Shown: one piece after another, positions 43,629 to 56,477 of the stretch | How positions within the stretch are numbered: position 1 is the first letter of the stretch | Layout: each line of letters opens with the position of its first letter | DNA from: Sciurus carolinensis | Taxonomy: Eukaryota; Chordata; Mammalia; Rodentia; Sciuridae | DNA: 64,000 nt | Direction: 5' to 3' | Assembly (NCBI RefSeq): GCF_902686445.1 | Contig: NC_062218.1 | Location: 12,003,015-12,067,014 of the forward strand | Made by a program: the position numbers and the translations under genes | Notes under the pieces: model-generated | Databases searched by the model: none | Told to the model about the DNA's origin: nothing | The model's input: only the letters and a program-made list of their open reading frames with translations

Positions 43629-44187
43629 TTTATGGGTTGAATGGTATTCCTCAAACAGACATGTGCAACTCTCAGTACCTGTGAATGTGACCTTATTTGG
43701 AAATAGGGTCTCTGCAGATGTCACATTGAATCAGAGTGGCCCCCAAACCCAGTACGTAGTGTCCTTTTAAGGAGGGCCATACTTCATACACACAGGGAAA
43801 ATGGAAGCAGAGAGTGAACTGATATTATGCAGTCTGACTCTCAAGGCTGCTAGCCACGCCTGAAGCTAGGAGGAAACCTTGGCATAGAACCTCTCAGGGC
43901 CTCCAGAGGAAGTGTGACTCTGCTGACATCATGATTTCAGGGCCACCCAGTTCGCAGTAATCCATTCCAACAGGCCTACAGCAGCAATGATGGGAAGATC
44001 TCTCTTCCATACTGTCTAATGCCAAGATCACACCACTGACCGTGGCCATGGGCCTCCTCCTGAGCTGGCCCCAGCTCCTACCTCCTGATGCCTGCAAACC
44101 ATGCCCCACTTGATCTCTATATCCAGTTCTGTGCTCTTTCGCTGTCCTACCCCTCACCAAACACCTTGTTCTGGTGAAACTCTGTAG
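43629..44187 (+). mobile_element. MLT1/MaLR-like LTR relic
   Basis: Blocks 'gggttgaatggtattcc', 'gtgaccttatttggaaatagggtct', 'cctccagaggaag', 'tgactctgctgac' (between 43634 and 43930) follow the order of MaLR-type LTRs. The part after about 43960 is less clear. Confidence 0.5.
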
Positions 44188-44503
44188 TCATCCCTCGACA
44201 TCTACAGGGAATTGGTTCTAGGACCCCTGAGGTGTACCAAAATTTGTGAATGCCTAAGTCCCTTATATAAAATGATGTACTATTTGAACAGAACCTGGAT
44301 ACATCCTCCTGTATACTTTAAATCATCTGTAGATGACTTATAATACCAAGTATAATGTAAATGCTATGTAAATAATTGCTAAAATGTATTGCATATGGAA
44401 TAATATATGTTCCATACAGACATATCTTTTTTTTCACGTTTTAGATCTGTAGCTGGTGAAATTCAAAGATGCAGAAGTCACAGATTCAGAGGGCCAACTG
44501 TAC
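44188..44503 (+). mobile_element. Tigger-type non-autonomous DNA transposon
   Basis: The left end 'agtcatccctcgacatctac' and right end 'agagggccaactgtac' are decayed inverted repeats. Inner blocks 'ggaattggttctaggacccc', 'gtcccttatataaaatgatg', 'tactttaaatcatctgtaga' and 'gtaaatgctatgtaaat' match a common mammalian mariner/Tigger-type family. Confidence 0.65.
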
Positions 44504-44562
44504 TTGTATTTTAGGGTTTATCTCCAGGAAGTTCTTATTGGAACCTCAAAATTCAACTACCT

Positions 44563-44660
44563 GCCTTTTTTTTTTTTTTTTTTGCGATGCTGGGGATTGA
44601 ACCCAGGGCCTTGTGCTTGCAAGGCAAGCACTCTACCAACTGAGCTATGTCCCCAGCCCA
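44563..44660 (-). repeat. ID SINE, antisense
   Basis: A T run then 'atgctggggattgaaccca', 'gcaaggcaagcactctacc', 'aactgagctatgtccccag', a full antisense ID head. Confidence 0.93.
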
Positions 44661-45530
44661 ACTACCTGCCTCTTTTTCGTGCATTTAAACTGTTTGAAAT
44701 GTCCTACTGCCAGAGAATTAACACCGTATTGAGCTAAACCTTTTGATTTGTCTCTCTCCCATTGCCAGGCATATCTATAATACATAGTACTGTACTGCTG
44801 TACAGAGCACCCAAAAAATATCTGACATATGAATGAATGAATGGAACTAAACAGCACGGGTTATCATTGTTGCTAACAACGGCAAACCACATGTGATGGT
44901 TAACACTGCAGCTAATTATGGATACTAGAAAAAATAACAGAAAGTAGAATAGATTAAAAATGTGCTTTCATGGCGCCCAAGTGATACTAATTGCAGTTAT
45001 TTATGTGAAATCTTACTTTTTATGCCTAATTACCATGCACTACAAGTGAGGATTACATATATCATTAAATGTGTCAGATCAACTTACTTGAGTTTTATTT
45101 CATTATAATATTGAATTAGGCACATAGGCTTAGACTACATAAATTATTGTTGATATCTATTGTTTGTGCCTTCTCTTGAAAAGTTCTTGCCTCTCTTCTT
45201 CAAACCATAGTATCTCCATCATCAAGAGTACTGGCATAAAAAAATGGGTGATCACTTCTGATAATGTGGAATACAAAGCAATTATGAGCTAATTGTGATT
45301 CTGATAATGTTGATTTGTTATCCCTCATTATAATGCACTTGATAGCTACAAAGGATTTTACAAGCATCATCTTATTTAATATCTCTTCAGCTCTGTAAGT
45401 AATTATAACTCTCAGGTAGTTTTAGTGACCTATTCTAATAAATAGCAGCGTCGGGAAGAGAGTCAGCATGAAGATGGTTCGGATGGAATGAAGCTCAAAG
45501 TCAACTACACTTGAAATTACACTGATTAAC
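44661..45530. other. AT-rich unique sequence with homeodomain-type sites; no gene
   Basis: Several TAATTA/TAATTG/ATTA cores (44914-45110) lie in sequence without recognisable repeats. Possible non-coding regulatory sequence; see findings. Confidence 0.35.
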
Positions 45531-45534
45531 ATTT

Positions 45535-45675
45535 CTATAAAGCATTTTTCATATGAATCCCTTTGATTATACCCTAGTGGTCTTAATTTTATTATCCCCT
45601 TTGCAGAAAAGGCAGTCAGAGGGGCTGAGCTGCCTCCTCAAGATCCCAGAGGTAGCAAATGATGATTTTTGAGCA
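45535..45675 (+). repeat. MIR SINE relic
   Basis: 'ttattatcccctttgcagaaaagg' is followed by 'ctgagctgcctcctcaagatcccagaggtag' (about 45590-45656), in MIR order. Confidence 0.55.
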
Positions 45676-45959
45676 CAGGTCCTTTGGCTCAAGAACTGAT
45701 GTGTTTTTCCACTTGACTTAGTTTATGCCTAATGGTGCATATTTTATCAGGAAGGTGGGAGGTGCTAGGGCTGAACACTCTAGGGAAGGAAGTAGAAATC
45801 CAAGGACAGGTTATGGAAGCCTGACATTTGTACCTTGGTCTCTTGTTGATATTTCTTTCTCTCTCTTCTCTCTCTCTCTCTTCCCTCCATCCCCTTTCTC
45901 CCTCTCTGGGATCCAAGTATTTATTGGCACTAACTCAAGTCACAACTGAGCCTGGCCTC

Positions 45960-46200
45960 CCTGTCATCCCACTGAGGTGCTAGACTTTTGATTGAAGCTG
46001 TCTTGGACCCTCCAGACCAGCCCATCTGCTGGCAGAATAGCACTGAGTGACCTCAGTCAACACCACATGGAACAGAATAATTGAGCAGCTGAGCCCAGCC
46101 CAGATTCCTCACCCACAAAACCATGAGGTATAAAAATGGCTGCTGTTTTAAGCCAGGAATTCTTGAGGCAGTCTGGTGCACAACAATAGATAACCAGAAT
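45960..46200 (+). repeat. LTR-like repeat fragment
   Basis: 'gagcagctgagcccagcc', 'cagattcctcacccacaaaa' and 'ggctgctgttttaagcca' resemble a common MaLR-type LTR 3' region. Confidence 0.5.
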
Positions 46201-47690
46201 ACTCCACAAGTTTGTTTTAAGGATTCCTTCTCTTGGTGCAGAGCAAATAAATAGCCAAGGGCCAGGCTGATAAACAATCATAATTAACAAAACAAGCTCT
46301 GCTCTTTCATATGGCAATTCGCACACACAAATGATTAAGACCAGCTTTGTATTTCAAACAAATAGTCTATCAGTGGCTAAAATGTCACCCATAAAATAAT
46401 TTTCCCTTTACAAGTTATAAACCCTGACAGAAAGGAAATATCTGAGAGGAGCAGGCAGAAGCAACAGCACATTCTGAGGATAATTTTACCGTTTCCATTT
46501 TTGACACACAACAGCTTTTTCACTATTCAGTTCAACTTGAAAAGGAAATGAGATAACATCTGTTTTCTCCACTGTCCTTCCACACACTTAATAGTACCCG
46601 GATACACAAGTTCATTTCCCTGGAGGTTCATATCATTCAAGTTCACCTTCTGATGATCCTAAGAGGAAAATGGTATTTTCTACAGTTCCATCTAACGGTG
46701 CGGGCCAAGAATGCAGAGTAGCTCAGGAGGGAGAGGGAACAAATTCCTCTAACCTCAACGTACAAAATAGTCACCCAAACTGCGCAATTAGCAGAAGCGC
46801 AAAGGCCGCAGCTGTTTGCAAAGGCACCCGCAGTATTTCTGACAAGGCAGACCAATGCTGGTGATGTCAGACTCCTTTCTTAAACAAAAGTGAAATGTGA
46901 GAAGGTGAAAACGCAGGACTGCTAGAAGATGTTTGCCTTGTTTGGGGAACAGTTCACAAATGAGTATGTTGTCCCTGGTTCTGGGTTTCCCCAGGTCTTT
47001 GAAAATCGACATTCCTGTACAATCCTTCACAAAAACCTAGCAATTGGCTCTCCCAACTAGGTTATCTCACCAGTCTGTCATGCGAGTCACTGGGCAGGGA
47101 GAATGACTCATGGGCTCTAAAGAAAATCTAATTCATTGAGTTAAACGTTGGAAAAGGACCTAAGTGAGTCACTGTATCCTTCCCCTGCCTTCAGGCAGAA
47201 CCACACCTAGATCTCTCCAGCCAGAAGAGAGGTGATCCTATTTTTAATAAGTCAGTCAAAAAGGGATCATTTACAACAATAATAAATTCCATTCCTATAT
47301 ATACCTACACTCCAAAAACAACAAAGCCATTGCAAAATTGGACCCCAAAGTACAAACTAAAGAACAGAAATTCACAAAGCCCGGAGGCTGGCTCATACAG
47401 TGCTTTTGTGCAAATTAGGAAAAGGTGGCCCTTCAGGAAGAAGGAATCAAAAGTCTTTCTCTGTGGACAACAGCTGCTCTAAGCCGGTGTGCAGGGCTTG
47501 TGAGGAGCAAATGGGTTCAGTCCTCACTCACGCCTGCTCCCCACATCCCAACGCCTCCCCACCCCCATCCCAACGCCTCCCACCCCCATCCCTGCCTTTG
47601 TGCAAAGAACAAATTCCAGGACCATGTGTAGTGGCCTGGGAGGAAGGAACTGAAGTCCCTATGACCCTTGCCCCCTTTATCTGGTAAAAC
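46201..47690. other. No gene recognised
   Basis: Unique-looking sequence. Frames at 46643-47030 overlap on both strands and have no recognised domain. Confidence 0.5.
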
Positions 47691-47699
47691 CCGTCCACT

Positions 47700-47865
47700 T
47701 CCCACCTTTGTCCCTGTTGTTTGTTATTGCTGACGCTTGATGACACTGCTTTTTTCTGTTATGTCTCTTGCCCTCTACTAATAAACCTGTGACTGACAGG
47801 CAATACATCTCTATCCCACCAGATACCTGGCGTGTGCTCAATAACCATTCTCTGAATGAACGGAA
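47700..47865 (+). repeat. Possible L2 3' end
   Basis: 'ctctactaataaacctgtgac' and 'ctggcgtgtgctcaataacc' followed by 'tctgaatgaacgg' resemble the L2 3' end. Confidence 0.4.
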
Positions 47866-47869
47866 CAGA

Positions 47870-48865
47870 GCCCTCCACCACCTACCTCTCCTGTTTTTCC
47901 TCTCTTTAAACTCAGAGGGACAGTGTGAGCTCACCTCCCTGGAGGGAGGCCACAGGCCACCAGGCACGTTGCTCTGCAGAGTAGAATCCCCTTAGAGAAA
48001 GGAAGGTCTTGAAGACCCGGCCCCTATGGCTGTAAGACCAGAGCCCCATGCTGAGAACATCACCCTTGTGCTCCTTCCTGTTTGGATGCGCTGGGTCTGT
48101 CTCACCAAGGATCATGTGAGGCTGACCATGGAGAAAAGAAGCAGGCTTTCACAGTCCTTTGGGCCTCTGCCGTACAGGGCAGGGGCTGCCCTCCCAGGGC
48201 ACAGCCCCCTTGCCTCTGAGGAAGAAGACTGGATTCACAACCCAGTCAGCAAAGCCACTCACCCAGGCAGACCTTCCCAGCCGCTCCCCAGCCTGCCTTC
48301 CTTGACCAGCCGTCTCTCCGTCTCTTTGATATGGGCCGCCATCCTGCCCATGACCAAGCTGAAGTTAGAAACTGAAAGTTCAGGGCTTGTTTATTCGGTC
48401 CACATGGTGCCTTTTGTTGGTGGTGATACTGGTGGTGGCTAACAAAAGTTGTGAGAATCAACATGGGGTCGCTTTTGTCAAACTCTAACTAAAACTAAAA
48501 TATAACACAACTGAGAGGCTAAGAAGGAGGGGGCCTCTTGCACGTGTGCCCAAGAACAAGAAGTATCACAAAAGACTCTGCCAGGACCACAGTCTTGCAC
48601 AGAGGCCACCACAACCCACAGAAAGTACTTCGGCAAGGACGTCCACCCAACAACTGCCTGTCCATCCTTGAAGAAATGATGCCCTTGTTGTTGATCCCTG
48701 TTGTCAAGGGTTATAGTCTTAATAACTAGGTAATCATCCTCATTCTGCCTTTAAAAACTCCTCCTCATCTTAATCTCCTTCAATATGCGCGTAGTTAACT
48801 AACTATGGCACCTGTATTCCACGCCATATCCATTCCTGAGGAAACTTATTATCTTTCTCCATTTG
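47870..48865. other. No gene recognised
   Basis: The frame at 48026-48442 (138 codons) is the longest non-repeat + frame here but has no recognised domain and no splice or promoter context I can support. Confidence 0.45.
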
Positions 48866-48869
48866 TTAC

Positions 48870-49165
48870 ATAGGTTAAAATACTTAATTGTATTATTTCA
48901 CTTATATGACAAATCCAGAAGGGATAATCCGTAGAAATCGATGCAGGTTGGTGGTTACCAGATCTGGAGCCCGGATCAGAAGTATCTATTTAATAGGAAT
49001 CAAGTTTCTTTTGGGGTCATGAAAATGTTTTGCAAACTACACAGTGGTATTAGTTGCACAGCATGGTGAAGGTACTAGAATCAAATAGGGCAGTGAGCTG
49101 TTCACTTTAAAATGACTAATTTTATGCTGTTTATTTCACCTTAATTTTAAAAAAAATAAATAAAT
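48870..49165 (+). mobile_element. Old L1 3' relic
   Basis: 'atttcacttatatgacaaat', 'ggttggtggttacca', 'ttttggggtcatgaaaatg' and 'cactttaaaatgactaatt' are in the order of an old L1 3' region, with an A-rich end. Confidence 0.6.
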
Positions 49166-49574
49166 GCAAAACAAAACCAAGTTGGAGACTTCTCTTACCA
49201 GATTTCTGGCTTCTCTGGAGACACTGGGAGACCTGGTAGAGCTACTGTGGTCCCCACGATGGGGCCACTGAGGAAAGGTATTTGTTCTCCACGTGGCCTT
49301 CACCCAAGACCTCCCCTTGACAGCTCCTAGTCACGAGGAAGCCACTTAATTTCTCCAGAGAATACAAAGACTCCCCCACAGAGCTGCCATTTTCAGAGAA
49401 GTGTGAGGACAGATCATAAGTCAAAGTCTGAGAACACAGCAGGGGTGAAATGATATGAAGAGGCCAGAAGGCTGGTCAGGGAATCAGGAATGCCCAGGGT
49501 GCCATCTCCACGTCTCAGGCCCTCCCCATCCGCCTTCCCGGTTTCCCCTACTTCCTAACTTCTAGGCACAGTAA

Positions 49575-50000
49575 TTTCTTGAGGCTGTTGGAACATATTA
49601 TCACCAATCAGTGGCTTAAACAACAGAAATGTATTTTCTCACAGTTCTGAAGGCTAGAAGTCCAAGCTTAAGTGTCAGTAGAGAGGTGCTCTCCCCAAAG
49701 GCTCTATGGGAGGGTCCTTCCTTGCCTCTTCCAGCTTTCAATGGATCCTCAACTTCCAGCAACATCTCTCCAGCTTCTGCCTCTGTGTTCACACGACCTT
49801 CTTCCACCTGTCTTTTTCTCTAATGTCTCTCACCTTTCTCTCAGACATTGGATTTAGGAGTCCATGCTTAATCTGAGATGGTCTCATCTGGAGATCCTTA
49901 ACTTAATTATATCTATAAAGTCTAATTTCAAATAAGATGATACTCAACGGGCAAGAGTTAGGACTTGGACCTATGACAATTTTGGAACACAATTCCATCC
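49575..50000 (-). mobile_element. MLT1/MaLR-like LTR relic, antisense
   Basis: The + strand shows 'gaggctgttggaacatatta', 'agtggcttaaacaacagaaat', 'ttctcacagttctgaaggct' and 'agaagtccaagctt'. Confidence 0.6.
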
Positions 50001-50529
50001 ATTATACTAAGTAAATATGTATTTACTACATGACTCATTTGTTAAGTATCATGAGAATATTTTGTTTCTCTGTTGGATCCCCATGGCCTAGAACAATGCC
50101 TGCACCTGAGTCCTCAATGAACACTAACAGGATTAAGGATTGGGGCAGTGTGTGCATGGGATAGCAGTTGGCTTGCGCTGAGACAGTCAATAACTGCTTC
50201 AAAGGATGTCACCACAAAAGCAATCCAGGACCTGCAAGGCAAGTACAGATAGAACATCAGGTGGACCCAGGGACCAAGATCACTGCTAACAGAAGCAGCA
50301 GGGCAGGAGAGGTCCAACTTGAGTAGGAGGCTTGCCATCGAAACCACAGAGCCTGTGCTGATGGAGATGACTGACGCATGGCTCAGGGGCATGGAATCTG
50401 CCCCAGTCAGTTAGAGGCTAGACTGGGAAACTTTAGGAAGGGTTCTGCCTACTGTCCATCCCTCCTGGGCTGCCGCTGTGTTTGCTGCAGTCCTGGCCCA
50501 GGTTTTTAACTCACTCGAGGAGGGATACT

Positions 50530-50670
50530 GAACATATGGGCCAACCACCTACTTCCGAATCACCAGGAGGATGTGAAATAAAAATGTATACTCTTGGGCC
50601 TAATCCCAGACCTTCTGAATCAGAATCTCTGGGATTCTGAGTGCTGAGAACACTAAAATTTAAGAACCAA
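50530..50670 (+). repeat. hAT-type non-autonomous element fragment
   Basis: 'gaatcaccaggaggatg', 'gggcctaatcccagacc' and 'ttctgaatcagaatctctggg' are typical of MER5-like and related hAT fragments. Confidence 0.5.
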
Positions 50671-50731
50671 AGAAATGCAGTCTCTTAAAATGGAAGGATT
50701 TTCCCAGTTGTAATGAACATCTTGAAAGTGA

Positions 50732-51260
50732 AAATAAGGCCCCGGGTGAGACCCAGTACCCAGTCATTTCTCTGCTTCTGCCTGACCTACCTCTTATAGA
50801 CTAACTGCTTGCTAAGTTAGCTCCAAATGCCAAGACTCTGCCCTTCCAAACGCCCCTAGTCAGCACACCTGGAAGGGTGCTTACCCGTAACACCTTCCAC
50901 AACAAAAACCAGACGCCAGCCACTCTCATCAAAGTAAAGACTTCCATCACTTATCCTTTTAGATCCACTGGACTGCGACCCTGGCCAACCTAAGTGAAGG
51001 AGATAGACGACACAGCCCCAGCCCACAAGAGGCCACCTTTTGAAACAGTAGACAACTGACGTGCCTCACGTCTGCCATCCACACCCTTCCCTCAAAAAAT
51101 CATATGGGTGGTTAAGACGGTCGATGAAAGGCGAGAGACCGCCACCTTCAACGTGATGGCTTGTTGCTATTAAAGCTCCTTCTTCTCAGTCACACCGCCT
51201 GTCCACTCACTGACTCCATCAGGCAGCAGAGCACGAACCTTGTGCAGTTATAACCTCACG
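50732..51260 (+). mobile_element. Possible solo LTR
   Basis: C-rich body with 'gttgctattaaagctccttct' near 51163, resembling the poly(A)-signal region of a retroviral LTR, and a candidate left part near 50732. No internal genes adjoin it. Boundaries and family are not resolved. Confidence 0.35.
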
Positions 51261-53500
51261 CTATTCGCCATTTGCCGGTCTCTGCCCTCAGCTCATGACA
51301 TGGTTGATCGGTTTCCTCCCTCTCTGCTCTTCTGCGCACCGCCACCAAGTTAACACGGAGCAGGAGGGCACTCGGTCTGCCCTCTAAACTCTTGAGTGGT
51401 TTCTCCGCTGTCAGGAGCATAGACACTGTTGATGGCCTTCCCAACAGTTATCCCTTCTTTATTTTGTCCTAATAGAAGCTTGATTTCATTCAGGCATGGA
51501 GAAAAAAATACACATATTCATGGAAGGAGGCCCCTCCCACCACTACAGGGATGGTGGAGTGGAAATAGAAGGGTGGAGGGTTCTTGGTGACCTCCCTTAG
51601 ATGCTAAATTCCCACATGGCTCCTTGCATTCTTGTTGGAGGGAGATAACAGGCCTCCTGCCATGGTTTAGGATACCATCTTCAAAGCATCCTAAGTGATG
51701 CTGATGGTATTCCAGGATCTCCATACCAGTCGGAGGCAAAAGAAGCATTTTAGACCAGAAAAGTCAGGAGTCTCAGAGAAGTGGTCAGCTGGACGTGTCA
51801 ACAGTTGTGGTCTATCTGCCTCACTGGAACCCTGAAGGAGAAAACAAAGAAGTCTTAGTCCTGCCAGAACCAACAGTCATGATATGTGCCGAGGGTAAGA
51901 ATTCATCACCTCATTGGCACTTCTCATTCCATCCCACTGTCTTCAACTGTCACCTGATTTTTATTAGCATAGCTCTTGCCACAGAATCGTGGGGGGAATT
52001 CATTATCATTGATGCACAAGCACAATTATATAAGAGGGAGTTGCTCATGACAGCGGTCTCCGGATGTCCACCACATTAGAGCCTCTCAGTGGCATGTCGG
52101 CTAATGCCATGCAGCTGACACGTGAGGTTTTGCATGAAACATGTCAAACACGGATCAGTCTTGGTGCTGAAAACACAGCTCCCGGGTGCTCTCTGTGCTC
52201 AGCAAGATGGTGGATGATTAGAGATCTATTTTTCACTCTGTGGAAGATACTAATTAGCATTTAGTTTGATTAATCCCAATTAGGCAAAGTAGTTGTTTAA
52301 TGAGAAACCTTCACAAGTTAGCTCACGTTGTGCTCCCAGAGGAATTCAAAGACAGACCCCACAGCCTTGCGGTGGAATCAGGATGAGGGGCTCCTATGTT
52401 GTAGGGAGTCACTGGCTTGAATTATTTTGTGTATTCATTTGACAGATTTTAGTTCACTCTCTTTTGTGTTCCTACAATATCAACAAAGTTCTAGGCACTT
52501 CTTAACAGTCACAGAATTGTCTTGACTGCTGTCCCTTAGTACACACTGAGCCTCCACCCTGAGTGGCCTGGAGATTCAAGGATTAATCTGCTTTACTTCC
52601 AGCCTCCAGCATACACTCTGTTTGGTATTGAGTTGGACATGGCCCGTCCATGCCTTAGTATCCTCATGTGGAAAGTGGGAACGCTGACATCCCACTTCAT
52701 GGTGTTGCGCAGGACTGCCACCTGCCATTTAGAAGGACTCGCACTGTATGGAATGCTCCCCCATTGCCATCTTGAAATTCTTAATTATTTTTGAATGAGA
52801 AGTCCTACATTTCCATGTTTCACTGGACCCTACAAGTTGCAGAGCCTTCTTGGGGGTCCGTGAAATACACACGAGAGTTTCACAAGGATTATAAATAAGG
52901 AACACACTCTAAGTGCATAACACAATGCTTCACACAGAGTAAGGACTTCAAAATAGTAGAACCATCCTAATTAGATAGTTAAATCCAAAACAACAGTATT
53001 TCTCATGGATTCCCACCCATCTCATCTAAAGACTGTAAATTAAATTCTGTTTTATTTTCTTTAAAAGAGTTTGTAAGCACATCTCTGACCTGAGCTTTGA
53101 ATCTTAGTTTCCAGGTATTTGACATGATCTCTTTCATTTCATCCCTATCACCTCCATCAAAGGCTCCCCACAACCCCAACTGGTTTGAGAACTGTGCAGC
53201 CACACTGAGAGAGTTGATTAATCCCTTTCTTCCTTGGATTGATCAATGAATTCTCTCACAATACTTATAGAGATACACCATACAGGGGACACAGTAATGG
53301 GTTAAAAGAGGAAATGTGTATTTTTTCTTATCTACACAAACTTTTAAACTCTGATATATGTTCACAATCTCTTAACAACAATTCCAAAATCTAAATAGCT
53401 CTCAATAATTAGAAAGAAATTTTCAGGGGAAAAAAATACATTTGGTAGCAAAAACAAATTGGAAACTAATGTGGGGCTATTGGTCTGTTTATAATAATGC
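51261..53500. other. Unique sequence, no gene recognised; possible conserved regulatory block
   Basis: It includes a homeodomain-site cluster at 52225-52305 (see findings) and a weak MIR-like stretch near 52620-52740. No motif-bearing frame. Confidence 0.45.
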
Positions 53501-53502
53501 TG

Positions 53503-53865
53503 TTTTAGTCAGCTTTTTCACTGCTGTGACTAAATGATGTGACCAGCACAACTATAGAGGGAAGAAATGTTTATTTGAGGGCTCACAGTTTCAGAGGTCT
53601 TAGTCCATAGAAGGCTGGCTCCTTTCCTCAGGGCTCAAGGTGAGGCTGAACATCATGGTGGTAGTAGCTCACATCATGGTGGTCAAAAAGCAGAATATAT
53701 ACCCCATAGCTTCCAATCTCCTCCAGCCGCACCCTACCCATCTGGTATTAAATCACTGATTGGGTTAAGACTCTTAAAACCCAATCATTTCTCTTCTGAA
53801 CCTTCCTGCATTGTCTCTCATGTGAGCTTTTGGGGGATACCTCACGTCCAAACCATAACAGATTC
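53503..53865 (-). mobile_element. MaLR/ERVL-like LTR (same family as 145 and 2933), antisense
   Basis: The + strand begins 'ttagtcagctttttcactgc' and ends 'gtccaaaccataaca'. It contains 'tcactgattgggttaagact', 'gcattgtctctcatgtgagc' and 'ttttgggggatacctcac'. The middle is partly deleted relative to 56478. Confidence 0.65.
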
Positions 53866-54029
53866 TATGGGTATTATATAGGCTTCTATATGTAAATGGA
53901 ATTCTTTTTCTAAAAAAAAAAATTCTGACTTCTATAACACCCAACCAAAAGTCCAAAGTGGTTCTGTCAGGCCCACAGTATGCCTTTCAGAGTTTGCTCC
54001 CCAACTAACGGAGACAATACATTAAGACA

Positions 54030-54580
54030 GGCCCTGGAACTCAAATAGATATTTGTATACCATTTTTATAGTAGCATCATTCATATTAGCCAAGGGCAGA
54101 AACAACTCAAGTGACCATTAGGACCCACAAAATGTGGCATATACCTACAATGGAATATTATTGATCCTTAAAAATGAAAGAAATTCAAACACATGCTACA
54201 GCATGGATGACCCTTGAAGACACTGTGTTAAGTGAAACAAGCCAGTCACACACACACTCACACACACACACTCTCTCACATACACACTCTCTCTTTCTCT
54301 CTGTCTCACACACAATGATATTGTGTGATTCCCAGACATGAGATGCCTAGAGCAGTCGAATTCACAGAGATAGAAGGTGGGGTGAGGGTTGCCACAGATC
54401 TGGGCCAAGGGATAATAGGAGCTAGTGTTCAAGGGATCAGAGTTTCAGTTGGGAAGCTGGAGCAGTTCTGGAGATGGATGGTGGTGGTGGCCACACAGCA
54501 GTGTGGGTGCACTTCCTGCTCAGACTGTGGACATGAAAATGAATAACATGATAAATTTTATATGTAATTTATCATGATAA
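54030..54580 (+). mobile_element. Old L1 3' relic with CA/CT simple repeat
   Basis: 'tagtagcatcattcatatta', 'catatacctacaatggaata' and 'gttaagtgaaacaagccagt' are L1 ORF2-end blocks. They are followed by (CA)n/(CT)n at about 54247-54312 and an L1-like 3' region. Confidence 0.7.
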
Positions 54581-54599
54581 AAAGGAGAGGTCTTGTGTG

Positions 54600-55060
54600 T
54601 TAGTCAATTTTGTGCTGCTAACAAAATACTTGAGACTGGGTAATTTTTTTAAAAAAGATAGATTTATTTCCTCCCAGTTCTAGAGGCTGGAAAGCCTGGC
54701 CTCTGATGAGATCTTCATGCAGCATCAACCCATGATGGAAGGTGAGAAGGTGAGAGAGAGGGAGGAGAGGCCAACCTCGTCCTGTTATAGGGACACACTC
54801 CCACGATAACAGCATTGATCACCTCTTAAAGGTCATTTCAATACTGCTCTAGTGGCAACTGAATTTCCACATGGGCTGTGGAAGGGACATTCTAAACAGC
54901 ACGTGTGCACTAGGCACCGAACTCTTCTCTCCACCTGCTCTACCTGTCTGTCTCTGGCTGCCCTGGATGCGATCACCACTCTCCATCACCACCAGCAACT
55001 GCCCTATGAAAGTCCTGCAGCCAGAGACGTCACTTGACATTCCCTTGGCTCAGCTTTTGC
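54600..55060 (-). mobile_element. MLT1/MaLR-like LTR relic, antisense
   Basis: The + strand shows 'gtgctgctaacaaaatactt', 'gagactgggtaatttttt' and 'cccagttctagaggctgg'. The right limit is unclear. Confidence 0.55.
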
Positions 55061-55284
55061 CTGACTTTATTTCCTAGAGTCTGAGACTAACAAATTTGCA
55101 ACAAACCCATTTTAAGCAAAGGACAAAAGAGTACACCAGTGTCCTGTCCCTGAGGCATCCCAGACCTGGGACAGCTGGTGCACAGGCCAGTCTTTGTCAT
55201 CTAATCACCTCCATTACTCTGTCAGGTCATGTTAATATGCAGGTACAGGACCTATATCCTCACCTAGTGATCTACATGACCTGT

Positions 55285-55755
55285 GTGTTGGTTTCTTACT
55301 GCTGCTATAACAAATCACCACAATACAGTGGCTTAAAACAACACAAATATATTATCTAGCTGTTCAAGCAGCCCAAAATCCAAAATAAGTTTCGGTGGAC
55401 TTAAATCAAGGTGTTGACAAGTCCACGCTCTTTCTGGAGCATCTAAACAAGAATCTGTTTCCTTGCCTCTTCCATCTTCCAGAGCCAACTTGTTTTCCAT
55501 GCCCTGTGGTCCCTTTCAAGTACATCCCTCTAGCGTCCATCACCACACAGCCTTCTCCTCCACTGTGGCTCCTAAGGCTCCCACCCATCTTGTGAACTTT
55601 ACATGACACTCACCCGATAATCCAGAATGACCTCTCCATCTCAAGACTCTCAACTACAGCTATGAAGCACCTTTGCCCTGGAGGGGAACACAAAGGTTCC
55701 AGGGATTTCACAGATTCGGTGGGCCTCTTGGGCATTGATTCAGTTTACCACACCC
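55285..55755 (-). mobile_element. MLT1/MaLR-like LTR relic, antisense
   Basis: The + strand shows 'gtttcttactgctgctataac', 'agtggcttaaaacaacacaa' and 'ctcttccatcttccagagcc'. Confidence 0.5.
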
Positions 55756-55839
55756 TAATGGATAAAATTTGAGTTCTTATGGACTGAAATACGAAGATGA
55801 AGTATTTCTTACTATCAGATAAAAGGTGAATATAGATCC

Positions 55840-56090
55840 ATGTCTGAGAGAGGGACAAAATTTCAAGTTGACTTTTCATAAAAATGGAAGAGAAGTCAGT
55901 ACAGTGGAGGAAAGGGACCAGGGGAAAGAGGAGGGAGAGAAAAGGAAAAACATTGGAGAATGATGTTAGCCAAATTATATTGCTATATGGTGTGCACATA
56001 TGAACAGGTAACAATGAATCCTACCACTATGACAGTTATAATGCACCAATAAAATATGGGAAATAATAATAATAATTTAAAATTCAAGTT
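55840..56090 (+). repeat. Possible LINE-type 3' tail
   Basis: A purine-rich stretch is followed by 'caatgaatcctaccactatg', 'acagttataatgcaccaata' and an (AAT)n tail, the structure of a LINE 3' end. Family not assigned. Confidence 0.4.
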
Positions 56091-56470
56091 GAAAAATGGT
56101 GCAGGTGCATTATCAAAGCAAGGAGGGCCTTTGGTGGACATGGGGACCTAGGTACAGAGGCAAGGGATAGGTCCTCTGTTTCTGGCATTATGGCAAACAA
56201 AATAATCTAAATATTTTCTCACTGCCAAGAATTAATAAATTCTGGATCAAATATGACAAATAATTTTTAAGCCACAGTCAAGTTCCTAAGAAGTAATGGG
56301 TAATCCCCCATACCCCCACCACCAAAAAATAAAAATGAATTGCAAATCGGCATGGTAAACATAAATTGATCTTGAAGTTACTGCGTGGTAGTGGAAGAGG
56401 TGGAAAGTTTTGGTAACCAAAGAACGTACTTTTTAATGGTCACACATGGTTAGAAGAGAAGGTCTCATGT
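56091..56470. other. No gene recognised
   Basis: Unique-looking sequence. Confidence 0.5.
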
Positions 56471-56477
56471 ATTGCTA

